Of a stretch of DNA of 64,000 bases, positions 28,420-37,408 are shown in pieces (within the stretch, counting starts at the first letter, position 1; each line of letters begins with the position of its first letter). A model generated the notes under the pieces. That model had not been told where the DNA came from and did not search any database. It saw only the letters and a program-made list of their open reading frames with translations. A program made the position numbers and the translations under genes. Source of the DNA: UBA11612 sp965228575 (GTDB lineage Bacteria; Pseudomonadota; Alphaproteobacteria; Rhodospirillales; Rhodospirillaceae); contig CBDDHW010000058.1 in NCBI GenBank assembly GCA_965228575.1, forward strand, positions 1 through 64,000, given 5' to 3'.

Positions 28420-29115
28420 CTAAGATCCAGCGCTCTGCGCCCGGGCACGCATCGCGATAATAAAGTCCTGCATTTCAATCACCTCTCGTTCAGAAACCCT
28501 ATGTTTTAAGGCCTTCAACGCGCGGTCCATATACATCGCCGCCTCTTCAAAGCGCCCCGCCCCCTCATGAATAAAGGCTGGCAGTTGGTACGCAATGACC
28601 GACATCTCCGGAAAGCTGTAACCGCCCAGCTGGCGCGCAATTTCTAAAACCAGCTCCTCATCTTTCAAGCGAACACGCGAAAGGTGTAGCGCGGCACTTA
28701 TCCATTGAAGATTGTGTTCGGGGTCTTTGCGGACCCTTTCTTGGATGTACCGAACCAAGGGGAGGACGTCGGGTTTGTTTTGGGTCTGAGAAAAATAGTA
28801 CGCCGCGAGCGTGACATGATGCTGTGCTTCAACATCGAGATGATCAAGTGTCTGCAACCAGTCGACCACACCTGCCATGTCGTACTCGCGCAAGGCCGTC
28901 CACCGTCCGCCGGTATCGCCAAAGTTTTGAAGGTCCATGACAAGTTGCCGGTAGAGAAATTGCTCATCGCCAAAAGAGGCGGCGGCGAGCGCGCGTTCGG
29001 TTGGAACCTCCGGCAGCACTTCGGCAAAAGGTTGGGTGTCCCGCAACAACAATGCAAAGCTAACTTGCGCGAACAAGGCAGCGACCAAAGCTACACTCAG
29101 AAAAAAACCTGCCAT
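28420..29115 (-). CDS. Unknown helical protein with N-terminal membrane segment, pilus locus
   Basis: A 231-residue protein with one N-terminal hydrophobic segment (about residues 3-23) and an otherwise helical, soluble domain. Helical hairpins of TPR or solenoid type are suggested (VRYIQERVRKDPEHNLQWISAALHLSRV; FEEAAMYMDRALKALKHRV). No family is recognised. It lies 33 bases after the ABC-2-type permease gene and belongs to the same operon, so it may be an accessory part of that transporter, comparable in position to PilG of Myxococcus; that comparison is speculative. Confidence 0.65.
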   Translation of the reverse strand: MAGFFLSVALVAALFAQVSFALLLRDTQPFAEVLPEVPTERALAAASFGDEQFLYRQLVMDLQNFGDTGGRWTALREYDMAGVVDWLQTLDHLDVEAQHHVTLAAYYFSQTQNKPDVLPLVRYIQERVRKDPEHNLQWISAALHLSRVRLKDEELVLEIARQLGGYSFPEMSVIAYQLPAFIHEGAGRFEEAAMYMDRALKALKHRVSEREVIEMQDFIIAMRARAQSAGS

Positions 29116-29126
29116 CTCTAATCCGT

Positions 29127-29154
29127 TGAAACGGTTAAAATGAAACGGTTAAAA
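29127..29154. repeat. Perfect 14-base tandem duplication
   Basis: TGAAACGGTTAAAA occurs twice in a row. The second copy includes the stop codon of the ABC permease gene (29149-29151), and the first lies in the gap before the 28420-29115 gene. It looks like a small local duplication; no function is evident. Confidence 0.8.
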
Positions 29155-29901
29155 GTGTTTGCGGCGGAGATCGAAAATCGCCGCACTCAAGAGCAGCACA
29201 ATGTAAACGATGCCTTGCAGCGCGATTAAAGTAAATTTCTCGCTCCCATCGACGCCATATACGAGCCATCGCGTTTGGCCGGCGAGATCAAGACGTGGAA
29301 CAAGGTAGCCAACGTACTCCATGATCGGATTGGCGACTTGATTCATCCCGCTTTGCTTTCCGTGCGCGGCAATACCCGTAAAAAACCCGACCATTCGAGC
29401 CAGAATATAAAAGCCCATGGTTGCAAAGATGGTTGGGATAGCGCGCTCCATCGACATACCGCAAAAAATTGCGAAGGCGACCATAATCATGCCTTCAAGA
29501 AGAATTGTGGCCGACCAATAAATTGTCCCATCGGGAGAGAGCTGAAATAACGAGATCACGACAATGGCGGGGACGATCACCAGTAATGCCACGCAAACCA
29601 TTGCCAGCCAGTAAGAAACGACAAAAGTTTCGCGAGATATCGAACGAGATAAAATCGCCTCTATCTCTCGTGTGTCGTAAAGCCGCTCAATGTGGAACGC
29701 GACAAAAACGGTGAGGCCAAGAATAACCAATACCCTGGCAGCGCCAGCAGAATACACCACTGTCATCTGCTCTGCTTCCGCCACAGCGCCCCCGCCTAAG
29801 TAGGTCGAAATTCCAAAAGCAAGTGCGAGAAGAGCCAAGAGCGAAACAAAAAGGCGATCACGTAAAGCCGTGATCAAGACAAACTTTATGGTCGGCTTCA
29901 T
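29149..29901 (-). CDS. ABC-2-type transporter permease in the pilus locus
   Basis: A 250-residue integral membrane protein with about six hydrophobic segments. The order (N-terminal helix, ERLYDTREIEAILSRSISRETFVVSYW amphipathic region, then paired helices) is typical of ABC-2 permeases. It has no adjacent ATPase, but the ABC ATPase at 19956-20714 is the last gene of the same operon. The pair probably exports or assembles something needed for the pilus. It is followed by an unknown helical protein. Confidence 0.75.
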   Translation of the reverse strand: MKPTIKFVLITALRDRLFVSLLALLALAFGISTYLGGGAVAEAEQMTVVYSAGAARVLVILGLTVFVAFHIERLYDTREIEAILSRSISRETFVVSYWLAMVCVALLVIVPAIVVISLFQLSPDGTIYWSATILLEGMIMVAFAIFCGMSMERAIPTIFATMGFYILARMVGFFTGIAAHGKQSGMNQVANPIMEYVGYLVPRLDLAGQTRWLVYGVDGSEKFTLIALQGIVYIVLLLSAAIFDLRRKHF

Positions 29902-30059
29902 GATGTAATGAGACTTAAGTCGAGATCTAACGCCTGCGCGGCCTCTAAATTCTCGATGGGATAAGTTAATCGCAAATTCACGCCGGTGCGAACCTGTTCA
30001 CGCGGTTTCTGGACGCACCATATAATCGTAATCGGATCTCGAAAACAGCTGCAACGAAA

Positions 30060-32028
30060 TCAGAAAACAATCGGACGGGGATCAGGCGTGAAGTTTTTAT
30101 ACAGCCGAATATCTTCATCCGAGATCGTTCCCTCTGCGTCGACCAAAGTTGCGCGTATAAAGATGACAAGCTCGGTAACCTCGTTCTCGCGAATATTCTG
30201 CGACACGGCCTGTCCAAGCAGAGGAAAATCCATCGCCCCCGGCAATCCCTCACGAATATTTTGCGATTCTTCGCGCATGAGTCCACCAAGAACAACGGTC
30301 TCACCGGAGTCCATTGTAACCAGCGAATCCATTTCACGGACTTCGATAATTGGGATTGGAGAAGAAACCTGGGGAACAGACGCGTTTACCTGCTGAGCCA
30401 AGCTAATAGTGATCGCAACACTTGGGTCATTGATAAAGCCGGTTATGCGAGTCAACGACGGTCGAATATTCAGCGTCACGCGTTTTGAAATCGGGTCAAC
30501 AGCCGGTTGGACGCTCATGATTAAACCGATCGGCACCGTTTTGATGTTGCTATCGATAGTGAGCCGATCTCGCGTTTCTTGATTGGTACTTTCGGTAAAG
30601 TCCGCTTCGATCTCAAAAAACACTTGATTTCGGGCGACTTTGAGTTGTGCGACTTGATTGTTGAGGGCCGTAAGCCGCGGACTTGAAAGTGTGCGCACTG
30701 TGCCGAACTGCTTAACCAACTGGACAGCCAAGCTTAAATCTCCACCATTTAGCCAACTCGCCGATACCGTTGGACCAGTAAAGTCTGGCGGGACAACATC
30801 GCGGGTGAAGTTTGTTGTCAGATTGAGGTTGTTGTTACGGTCAACTCCAATTTCACCATTAGGTCCGAAAACAGCGTTCCAATTGACACCTGCCCGATAT
30901 TGGTCACTAAGAGTGACCTCGACTACCTTGGCTTCGATTAAAACCTGCTGCCCGACAGCGGCCCGAACATCCTTGAGGTACTTCTCGACCGCAACCTGCT
31001 GACGTTGGGTGGCGAATACAGTGATAATCCCGGCCTGGGGATTAAGACCATAATTGCTGCGCTGAAAAGTTGCCGAACGGCTGGAATCGCCCTGATCTCC
31101 GGCACGAAGAACCGGTGCATCGACCTGGTCTTCAGCCAAGATCGCATCCAACTCTGCTTGCCGGCCTTGGGTCAAACCCGCGGCTTGCCCGACAAGACCG
31201 CCCGACCCCTCACCGCCGTCCTCGTCCTGATCGTCTGCCTCAGGGACGAACGACGCATCCATGTCGGTCATCGGACGCTGCCGTCTTGACTGAACGCCAT
31301 TGAGGATTTGATCGAGGTTCGCGCCAATTTCATCCCAAAAGGCCGAGCGCGTCTCAGTAGAAACGGTAGTTGAAGATCCGTTGTCACCACCCCCGCTGCT
31401 CCCTGAGCCAACGGCCTGAGCGACTGAAGAAGCGTCCGTTGATGAACTCGCGGTGGACGTAGCCGACCGCGATAGATTTAAGATGTCCATCCGGTATTGC
31501 TCCAGGTATGGATCATCTACTTCAACCTTAAGCGTGTTACTCTCGAGTTTCACCCTGAGCTCAGCAAGATCGGCAATACGTTCGATCACGTCGACAAAGG
31601 GCCGATCCGTCGCTGTCATAATGATTCCGCCGGAAATACGCGGATCAAGTTCAAGATCAACCTCAGCTTTGCGCGCGAGTTCGATCAAGATGTCCCGGAC
31701 GGGAGTTGCCTCCGTGACCGCCAACGACACGCGCCGCGTGTCCGAAACGGCCGGCGCAGAGGGCGCGGCTAAGACCGACTGAAATTCCGGTATAGGTGGG
31801 GCGTTTTTCCGGTTCTTCAACTTGTTTCTCGGGAGCGCGGCGACTGAGAAGATCGGCATAGTCTTGCTTTGTGATCCCGCCGGCCGTGTCGTAGTCGTTG
31901 TACCCGAACATGCCGCCGCAGGCGCTGAGGGCAAAACCAAGTGCGGCGAGCGCGATACCATTCTTAAAGCCCCGCAGGCTTTTCTTCGCACCCGTGCGTG
32001 CACCAAAATTCGCGCGTGTCGACATCAT
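30060..32028 (-). pseudogene. mshL: MSHA-type secretin MshL, interrupted by one frameshift
   Basis: The outer-membrane pore of the pilus. The N-terminal frame (from ATG 32028, with GGGGGAC upstream) encodes a lipoprotein leader with lipobox LSAC and runs to KRPTYTG; the second frame continues PPIPEFQSVLAAP to the end. Removing one G from the run at 31798-31801 gives a 655-residue protein joined as EKRPPIPEF. Then come a secretin N-terminal STN-like domain (about 100-165), a Ser/Gly-rich linker, an N1 domain (about 310-370) and the secretin pore domain ending with the signature MDSGETVVLGGLMREES. Same error type as in mshE and polA. Confidence 0.85.
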
Positions 32029-32233
32029 CGGAAAGTCCCCCATAACCAGTCGCAGCCCCAGCGCTCGCATTACGATTTTCTCGACCGCAACCGCAAGGCA
32101 GGTATCTCTATTTTGTGAGGCGTTTCACGCCCTTACGTCTCGGCACCTTAGCAGACCTGCCCGCGGCGATACCAGCCTGAACAACGCCGAATCACCGGCA
32201 TCCTTGCGTAAAAACCCCGACAGAAAATATGGC

Positions 32234-33019
32234 CTATCGCTGCGATAGTAGGGACACCAAACCATCAAAAAGGGCGCTCCCGGCTGTCAGGCAGAGCCAA
32301 AAGCTCAGCAAAATCGCCGGCCCAAAGGGAAACCCATCGCGTCGGGTCGCCCGTTGCCAGATCGCCCCGAATACAACCCCCAATACCCCCGTCAGGGTCA
32401 TGAAAAGCAAAAATAGTTCTAGAGGCAGCGCAAGCGCGCCGATGGCAAATAGCTTAACGTCGCCAATTCCAAGGCCGTCCCGACCCACGAGCGCTTTATA
32501 TCCATAACTGAGCAAAGCCCCTGCCCCGAGGGCCAAGACCGCCGCTCCCAACCCAAAGGCCAAATCGCCGCTTTCTGTCCATCTCCAGATGACCGCGAGT
32601 ACCGCAAGCAAGATGACAAGACTGTTGGGGAGCTTTTCGTGTTCAATATCGATTACGGCCAGCGCCACACAAAGCGGCGTGATCATCATCAAGACCCCAA
32701 GCCGCGCAATATCATCCGTCAACATTACCGCGACGACGAAGGCGATGGCCGTGACCACCTCAATCGCTGGGTAGCGCCAAGAGACGCGCGCGTTGCATTG
32801 CCGGCATGACCCCCGCGACAAAATCCACGAGATAACGGGAATCAAATCACGTGTAGATAACGGGCGGTTGCACGCTGGGCACCGCGAGCGGCCTGCGGCA
32901 ATGTTTTGGCCACGCGGCAAGCGGTAAGACAGAGCTGTGACAAAGCTTCCAAAGACGAGCCCAAGCAGGGCGGCAATCACAAAAACCACAAGGGGGGGAA
33001 TGTGAGCGAGTGTGTGCAA
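32234..33019 (-). CDS. pilD: Prepilin peptidase / N-methyltransferase
   Basis: A 261-residue aspartic membrane protease that cleaves and N-methylates prepilins. It has about seven or eight membrane segments. The cytoplasmic loop has the four-Cys zinc motif CPAC (47-50) and CRQC (72-75), typical of bifunctional PilD. The catalytic Asp residues are Asp124 (VIDIEHEKLP) and Asp187 (GIGDVKL). The start is a TTG at 33019. It lies 21 bases after mshM, inside the pilus operon, so it can process all three prepilins encoded here. Confidence 0.9.
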   Translation of the reverse strand: MHTLAHIPPLVVFVIAALLGLVFGSFVTALSYRLPRGQNIAAGRSRCPACNRPLSTRDLIPVISWILSRGSCRQCNARVSWRYPAIEVVTAIAFVVAVMLTDDIARLGVLMMITPLCVALAVIDIEHEKLPNSLVILLAVLAVIWRWTESGDLAFGLGAAVLALGAGALLSYGYKALVGRDGLGIGDVKLFAIGALALPLELFLLFMTLTGVLGVVFGAIWQRATRRDGFPFGPAILLSFWLCLTAGSALFDGLVSLLSQR

Positions 33020-33040
33020 GGGAATACCTACCCGGTTTTC

Positions 33041-34015
33041 CTACGCGCCGAACATCAGGCTGCGTAACCCGCCCCATGCCTCCATCGCCCAGCTCCGCAA
33101 CGCCGGACTAAACACAAACAAGGCAATCACCGCGACGACCTCGGCAACGATCAATCCGATGAGTGTGCGGCGGACCCAACTTCTGGACATGCGCAGCGGC
33201 TGCGCAAGCTGCGGCGAGTCATCGATGGCGACTTCCACATGCTTGTCGGTCACCTGAATGGCCCCTTCCCCATAAGCAACCAAAAGCGCTTTGTCGGCCA
33301 AAATGTTTATAACCCTAGGAACGAAACCAGCGCTCTTAGAGAGCAACTCCATCGCACGGTCCGAAAACACCGGAAAATCAATTCCATCAACCCGCGACGT
33401 GCGCACACGATGCCCGATATAATGGGTCGCCTCAGCCAAGGTCATCGGCCCGGTGTTAAATGAAAACCCGATCCGCTGATTGATTTGCCGCAACTCATTT
33501 CTTTGCAAAAGCTCGTCCAATTCCGCCTGTCCGAACATGACGATTTGCAAGAGCTTATTGCGCTCGGTCTCAAGGTTCGAAAGCAAGCGCACCGCTTCCA
33601 GTCCTTCGGGCCCCAAGGCTTGCGCTTCGTCGACAATCAAAACGGAATTGCGTCCAAGCGCATGCTGTTCCAATAGAAACGTATTTAGAAATTGCATCAT
33701 TTGCGCTTGCGACCCGGTTTCCAAACCAAACTCGGCGCACACCAAACTGACCAAACTTTGCGGATCAACCTGCGGCGCATTTAGGTAGGCAACAGCGTCA
33801 TTGGACTCGACGAGTTTGCGCAACAAAAGCCGGCACAGCATAGTTTTTCCCGTGCCGACATCGCCGACAACTTTTAGAATCCCGGTATTGCGGGCGATGC
33901 CAAATTGGATCGACTGGATGATCTCAACATGGCTATCGATTGGAAAATATTGATTGGTATTGGGCGTTAATGTGAACGGATGTTCTTTCAGCCCAAAATG
34001 AGCGAGATACGGCAT
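33041..34015 (-). CDS. mshM: MshM-like AAA ATPase of the pilus locus
   Basis: A 324-residue protein of the ExeA/MshM family. The N terminus YLAHFGLKEHPFTLTPN is characteristic; Walker A is GDVGTGKTM (about 51-59), Walker B is VLIVDEAQAL, and sensor and lid helices follow. One membrane helix near the C terminus (about 283-305) anchors it. In Aeromonas the related ExeA helps insert the secretin through peptidoglycan. It sits between mshN and pilD. Confidence 0.88.
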   Translation of the reverse strand: MPYLAHFGLKEHPFTLTPNTNQYFPIDSHVEIIQSIQFGIARNTGILKVVGDVGTGKTMLCRLLLRKLVESNDAVAYLNAPQVDPQSLVSLVCAEFGLETGSQAQMMQFLNTFLLEQHALGRNSVLIVDEAQALGPEGLEAVRLLSNLETERNKLLQIVMFGQAELDELLQRNELRQINQRIGFSFNTGPMTLAEATHYIGHRVRTSRVDGIDFPVFSDRAMELLSKSAGFVPRVINILADKALLVAYGEGAIQVTDKHVEVAIDDSPQLAQPLRMSRSWVRRTLIGLIVAEVVAVIALFVFSPALRSWAMEAWGGLRSLMFGA

Positions 34016-34031
34016 GGCGCGCCGACCCTAA

Positions 34032-35279
34032 TTAGCGTGTGCGCAAGTAGCGCACCCGCCGCTCGATATCGAGTGAAGAGAGTCCGACCGCCGTTCGCCC
34101 ACCCGCGAGCGCGGCCAGAACATTTTCATAGGACCGCACCGCTTGATCACCGAGGTTCATGTGATCGAGGACTAACGCGAGATTATAATGATACATCACA
34201 GCATCGGGTGTTAAGGCGACTGCGCGGCGCAGGTAGGTTTGCGCCTGAGCCATCGAACCCATTTTCGCATAGGTCAATCCGATTTGAGCCGTAACCGGGC
34301 TGAAATTTGGATGCTCGCGCTCTAACTCCAGTAAGCGCGCAAGGGCTTCGTTCGGCGCTCGCTCACCAACGATGGCGGTCAAATTTGTCAGTGCCTCGCG
34401 GTTTTGCGGATCGAGACGCAGAACAGCGTCGTAGGCGCCATGCGCTTCTTGTGCCCGCCCCAGCCTTTGCAATGCCGCCCCGCGTCCTAAAAGCGCAAGC
34501 ACGCTGCGAGGCTCTTGCTGCAACGCCTGATCGTAAAACGCGAGCGCCGTATCGTACTCGCCGCGGATAAGGGCGCTGTATCCTGCACCCGCATTGTCCT
34601 GCGCTTGCTGAGCCACGTTGCGAACCTGCACCGCATCGCCAACACCGGCGAGCGCAAAGTCGCCGCGATTTATCGTCACCGGTGGACTAAGCATCCGTGC
34701 GGGTGAGTCTTCTGCGAGCTGTGGCATTGGTTCTCTGGCCTCGGCCTCTGACGGTTGCGGCGCTGGCGCGCGCGGGGCACTTGAAGAGGTTTGAGGCTCG
34801 GGCTCGGGCGCCGCTGCCATCTCCGTCTCTGCAGCAACCGGTTCAGCCGGCGCGTCTTCCATTACTTGAGGGGAAACATCCGATGGTTCAACCGGAGCCT
34901 GAGCAATCTGCCCACCCCTGTCGGCGGGCATGGTTTCGGGCGCAGCCGCGTTCTCAGGCACGTTTGCTGCAACAGTACTTTCAGCCGGTTCAACGGGCGC
35001 CGGCGGTTGCAAGACCGGAGCAGGTTGGGCCGGTGTGTTGACCGCGACTTGAGGAGCGGACGCAGGTTGAAACAGGAAGAATGCGGTTCCGATCACGACT
35101 GCGAGGACGACAGCAGAGGCAATACCAATGACCGGCCAATTCATGGACCGGCCACTTGGCGCACTTATTGTGCCCGCGCCCGCAAGGCGCTCAGCATCAA
35201 AGCCTTCACCGGCGGACTCCACCTGGCGTTGCTCGTTTTCTTTTTCGGCTTTTTGTAGCGCCTTATAAAGCACGCTCAT
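34032..35279 (-). CDS. mshN: MshN-like TPR protein of the pilus locus
   Basis: A 415-residue protein. The start MSVLYKALQKAEKENEQR matches the short N-terminal motif of MshN. It is followed by a membrane helix (about 44-66), a Pro/Ala/Glu-rich periplasmic linker (to about 200) and TPR repeats (about 215-390). Start at ATG 35279, because it gives the family N terminus. It is the first gene of the minus-strand pilus operon and overlaps nothing upstream. Confidence 0.82.
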   Translation of the reverse strand: MSVLYKALQKAEKENEQRQVESAGEGFDAERLAGAGTISAPSGRSMNWPVIGIASAVVLAVVIGTAFFLFQPASAPQVAVNTPAQPAPVLQPPAPVEPAESTVAANVPENAAAPETMPADRGGQIAQAPVEPSDVSPQVMEDAPAEPVAAETEMAAAPEPEPQTSSSAPRAPAPQPSEAEAREPMPQLAEDSPARMLSPPVTINRGDFALAGVGDAVQVRNVAQQAQDNAGAGYSALIRGEYDTALAFYDQALQQEPRSVLALLGRGAALQRLGRAQEAHGAYDAVLRLDPQNREALTNLTAIVGERAPNEALARLLELEREHPNFSPVTAQIGLTYAKMGSMAQAQTYLRRAVALTPDAVMYHYNLALVLDHMNLGDQAVRSYENVLAALAGGRTAVGLSSLDIERRVRYLRTR

Positions 35280-35488
35280 GTCGTATCGCCCCAGCGCGCT
35301 TCGCATCTCGCATCACAACCTGATGCATGAGCACCGCGCCCCCCAATTGTCGTTTTCCGCCAACGCGTTGGATGGCTAACTCGCTACCGTCGTTTAGGCG
35401 ATCAACCTATACATATACGCTGCGGGTGGCAAGCGCCCGCGCGCGGTGTAACTTGTGGTTGAGCCTAGTAAATCAAGGCTTTGAGGCG

Positions 35489-35510
35489 CCTCGACTTGCG
35501 GGAGTCGAGG
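35489..35510 (-). terminator. Hairpin after the DUF4399 gene, probable terminator
   Basis: CCTCGACT and AGTCGAGG form a perfect 8-pair stem with a 6-base loop, 32 bases after the stop of the DUF4399 gene. There is no U-tract on either strand, so termination is uncertain. It separates that gene from the mshN operon. The rest of the 262-base gap (35280-35541) shows nothing clear. Confidence 0.45.
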
Positions 35511-35541
35511 ACCTAATTCCCCACCCCCGCTCATCACGAAC

Positions 35542-35961
35542 CTACTCGACCGTGATTGTAACAATCTCGGAGACAACGGGCGGAATATGTGGCTTGTGGT
35601 CCTTGTCTCCCAAAACCAACTGCAGTGTGTGCTCACCGGGCTCGAGGGTCAGTTCCGTTTCCGTCTGCCCCATGCCGTAGTGAATCACATCGGCCTCACC
35701 GACCGGCAGATAATCGTCAAGCGGGGGCGTTTCACGATCCACGACGAGATGGTGATGACCCGTCATTTCCATGTCCACGCCAGCTGGCGCAATCCCCATA
35801 CCACGAAGTCCGAATTGAACTGTCACAGGACTAGAGACGACGTCACCATCACTTGGTGAAATAATGTAAACGGATGCGTTTGGCGGCGACGGCGTATCCG
35901 CGAGCCCCATCGGCATGGACCAAAGAAGACCAACAATTACGAGCGTAAGTTGACGAAACAT
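35542..35961 (-). CDS. DUF4399 domain-containing exported protein
   Basis: A 139-residue protein with a signal peptide (to about residue 21). The segment GHHHLVVD and the end GEHTLQLVLGDKDHKPH are typical of DUF4399 family proteins, which are small beta-sandwich exported proteins of unknown function; the His residues may bind a metal. It is 19 bases from the unknown lipoprotein gene upstream and may be co-transcribed with it. Confidence 0.8.
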   Translation of the reverse strand: MFRQLTLVIVGLLWSMPMGLADTPSPPNASVYIISPSDGDVVSSPVTVQFGLRGMGIAPAGVDMEMTGHHHLVVDRETPPLDDYLPVGEADVIHYGMGQTETELTLEPGEHTLQLVLGDKDHKPHIPPVVSEIVTITVE

Positions 35962-35980
35962 CGCGACCTCTCCTTATACA

Positions 35981-37072
35981 TTAATTCGTTTCTATTCCGG
36001 GCTGGACGAACTCTGACTCGGTCGCCGTCTCCGAAACCAAAATCACCTGCAAATGCGTTTGTCCCGCTCCAAGGTCTGCTTGGCCCATGATCGGGACATA
36101 CCCAGGAGCCGATGCGGTAACAGATAACATCGAGCCGCCGTCTTTCAAGAGGCGGATCTTGTCGCCATCCTCATACTCATCTTGCGCGTCGGTAAACTCG
36201 AAAAAGCCCGAGTCCGCAAACTGCGCATAAAGCTCAAGAACAAACGCGTCACTAACCCCGGACAAATACTGCTCTGCAAATTTCGCATAGGAAATGAGAT
36301 TTTCATTCACGTTTTCTATTTTTATGACCGCATCTGAAATCGGCACACGCGTACTCGCATCGAGAATTGAAATTGTAACGTCCCGTGTATCTCGCAACAT
36401 TGTGGCAAGATATTGCTCGGGCACGCCGGTCATATCGACACCGTGCCAAACAAAAGCGCGCCGCTCACCGGTACCCTCGTAACGCCGCGACGCGCCAAGT
36501 TCCGGCACACAATTTATAAATGGGTTTGCACCTCCGGCAGGCGTTGCAACAATATCAAGCCTATAGGTAGTGAACTGCGCACCTGCAAGCGCAGGGTGCT
36601 CGGGCGATGTTGTCAAAAAATCGCTGAGCTGGTGGACCGCTCCCGAATCTGCGTTTTCAATCGGACTTAAGAAGTAAACTCTCGGCGCGGCTTCGATCTC
36701 TCCAACTGTGCCGCCTTGATCCAAAACAGCGCCTTGTCCCGTAAGCGCCATCCTACCTGCCGTGCGCTCTCGATCGCGCGAAAAGATATCTCCCGGCCGC
36801 GATGTGGAAATGCATTGGTTAGCTGTATTTTCAAATACCTCGCGGCTCACCGTTGTAATTTCTGTCTCCGCGGCGGAGCGAATGATTTTTTCTTTAAGCG
36901 TTTCTTCTTCGACGGTGACGTCGAGACGAAATCCCGTCACGACCCTAACCTCTGACACGCCATCTGCATCGCGCACGCCAAGCATGGGCGCGGACGAACA
37001 CGCCGACAGAACGAGCGCTGAGACGATTGCAACAAGAAGTGAATGCGGTGTGGTTTGTGAAGACGGCATCAT
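35981..37072 (-). CDS. Unknown lipoprotein with a carboxypeptidase-regulatory-like segment
   Basis: A protein of about 363 residues. The leader ends in LSAC, a lipobox, so it is probably an outer-membrane lipoprotein. A segment near residues 225-250 (RDVTISILDASTRVPISDAVIKI) resembles a beta-sandwich of the carboxypeptidase-regulatory type, and another is at the C terminus. I do not recognise the whole protein. ATG codons at 37072 and 37069 give the lipoprotein leader; an upstream start at 37108 would add 12 residues. The ribosome site is weak. Confidence 0.6.
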   Translation of the reverse strand: MMPSSQTTPHSLLVAIVSALVLSACSSAPMLGVRDADGVSEVRVVTGFRLDVTVEEETLKEKIIRSAAETEITTVSREVFENTANQCISTSRPGDIFSRDRERTAGRMALTGQGAVLDQGGTVGEIEAAPRVYFLSPIENADSGAVHQLSDFLTTSPEHPALAGAQFTTYRLDIVATPAGGANPFINCVPELGASRRYEGTGERRAFVWHGVDMTGVPEQYLATMLRDTRDVTISILDASTRVPISDAVIKIENVNENLISYAKFAEQYLSGVSDAFVLELYAQFADSGFFEFTDAQDEYEDGDKIRLLKDGGSMLSVTASAPGYVPIMGQADLGAGQTHLQVILVSETATESEFVQPGIETN

Positions 37073-37157
37073 CACGTCAATTGTGCGGGACCAAACAGAT
37101 CGCGGCAACCTATACTAAACCGCGGGAGAAATAAATTTGCCGATTTAAAAACAGTGA

Positions 37158-37234
37158 TGGCGCGCCCGAAGGGATTCGAACCCCTGACCTTCGCCTCCGG
37201 AGGGCGACGCTCTATCCAGCTGAGCTACGGGCGC
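37158..37234 (-). tRNA. tRNA-Arg(CCG)
   Basis: A 77-base cloverleaf with encoded CCA. The acceptor arms GCGCCCG and CGGGCGC pair fully. The D-loop (AGCTCAGCTGGATAGAGC), the T-arm (GGTTCGAATCC) and the anticodon loop CTCCGGA, with anticodon CCG, are all clear. The anticodon decodes CGG Arg. Confidence 0.97.
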
Positions 37235-37256
37235 TTAGTCGCTTAATCTGCGAGAA

Positions 37257-37270
37257 CCCCCTTTCGGGGG
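37257..37270 (-). other. Stable hairpin just upstream of the tRNA gene
   Basis: On the minus strand CCCCC-GAAA-GGGGG forms a 5-pair stem closed by a GAAA tetraloop, 22 bases before the tRNA 5' end. It may be a leader hairpin of the tRNA transcript or a terminator. There is no U-tract. Confidence 0.3.
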
Positions 37271-37408
37271 AAGCGGAACTTAGAACATCGCTCTTATAGG
37301 CGCAAACCTTCGAATTAAGCTGGAATCCGAAGCGCTCCCGTGCTCCATAGGCCCTGCCGAGTCCCGGCATTTTTCAGCCATTGGAGCAAACAACTAAGGA
37401 CCTCAAAG

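Noticed and set aside
29902..30059. Small gene between mshL and the ABC permease
   Set aside because: The open frame over this part (29978-30337 minus) is mostly a shadow of mshL; no good start or family was seen in the 158-base gap.
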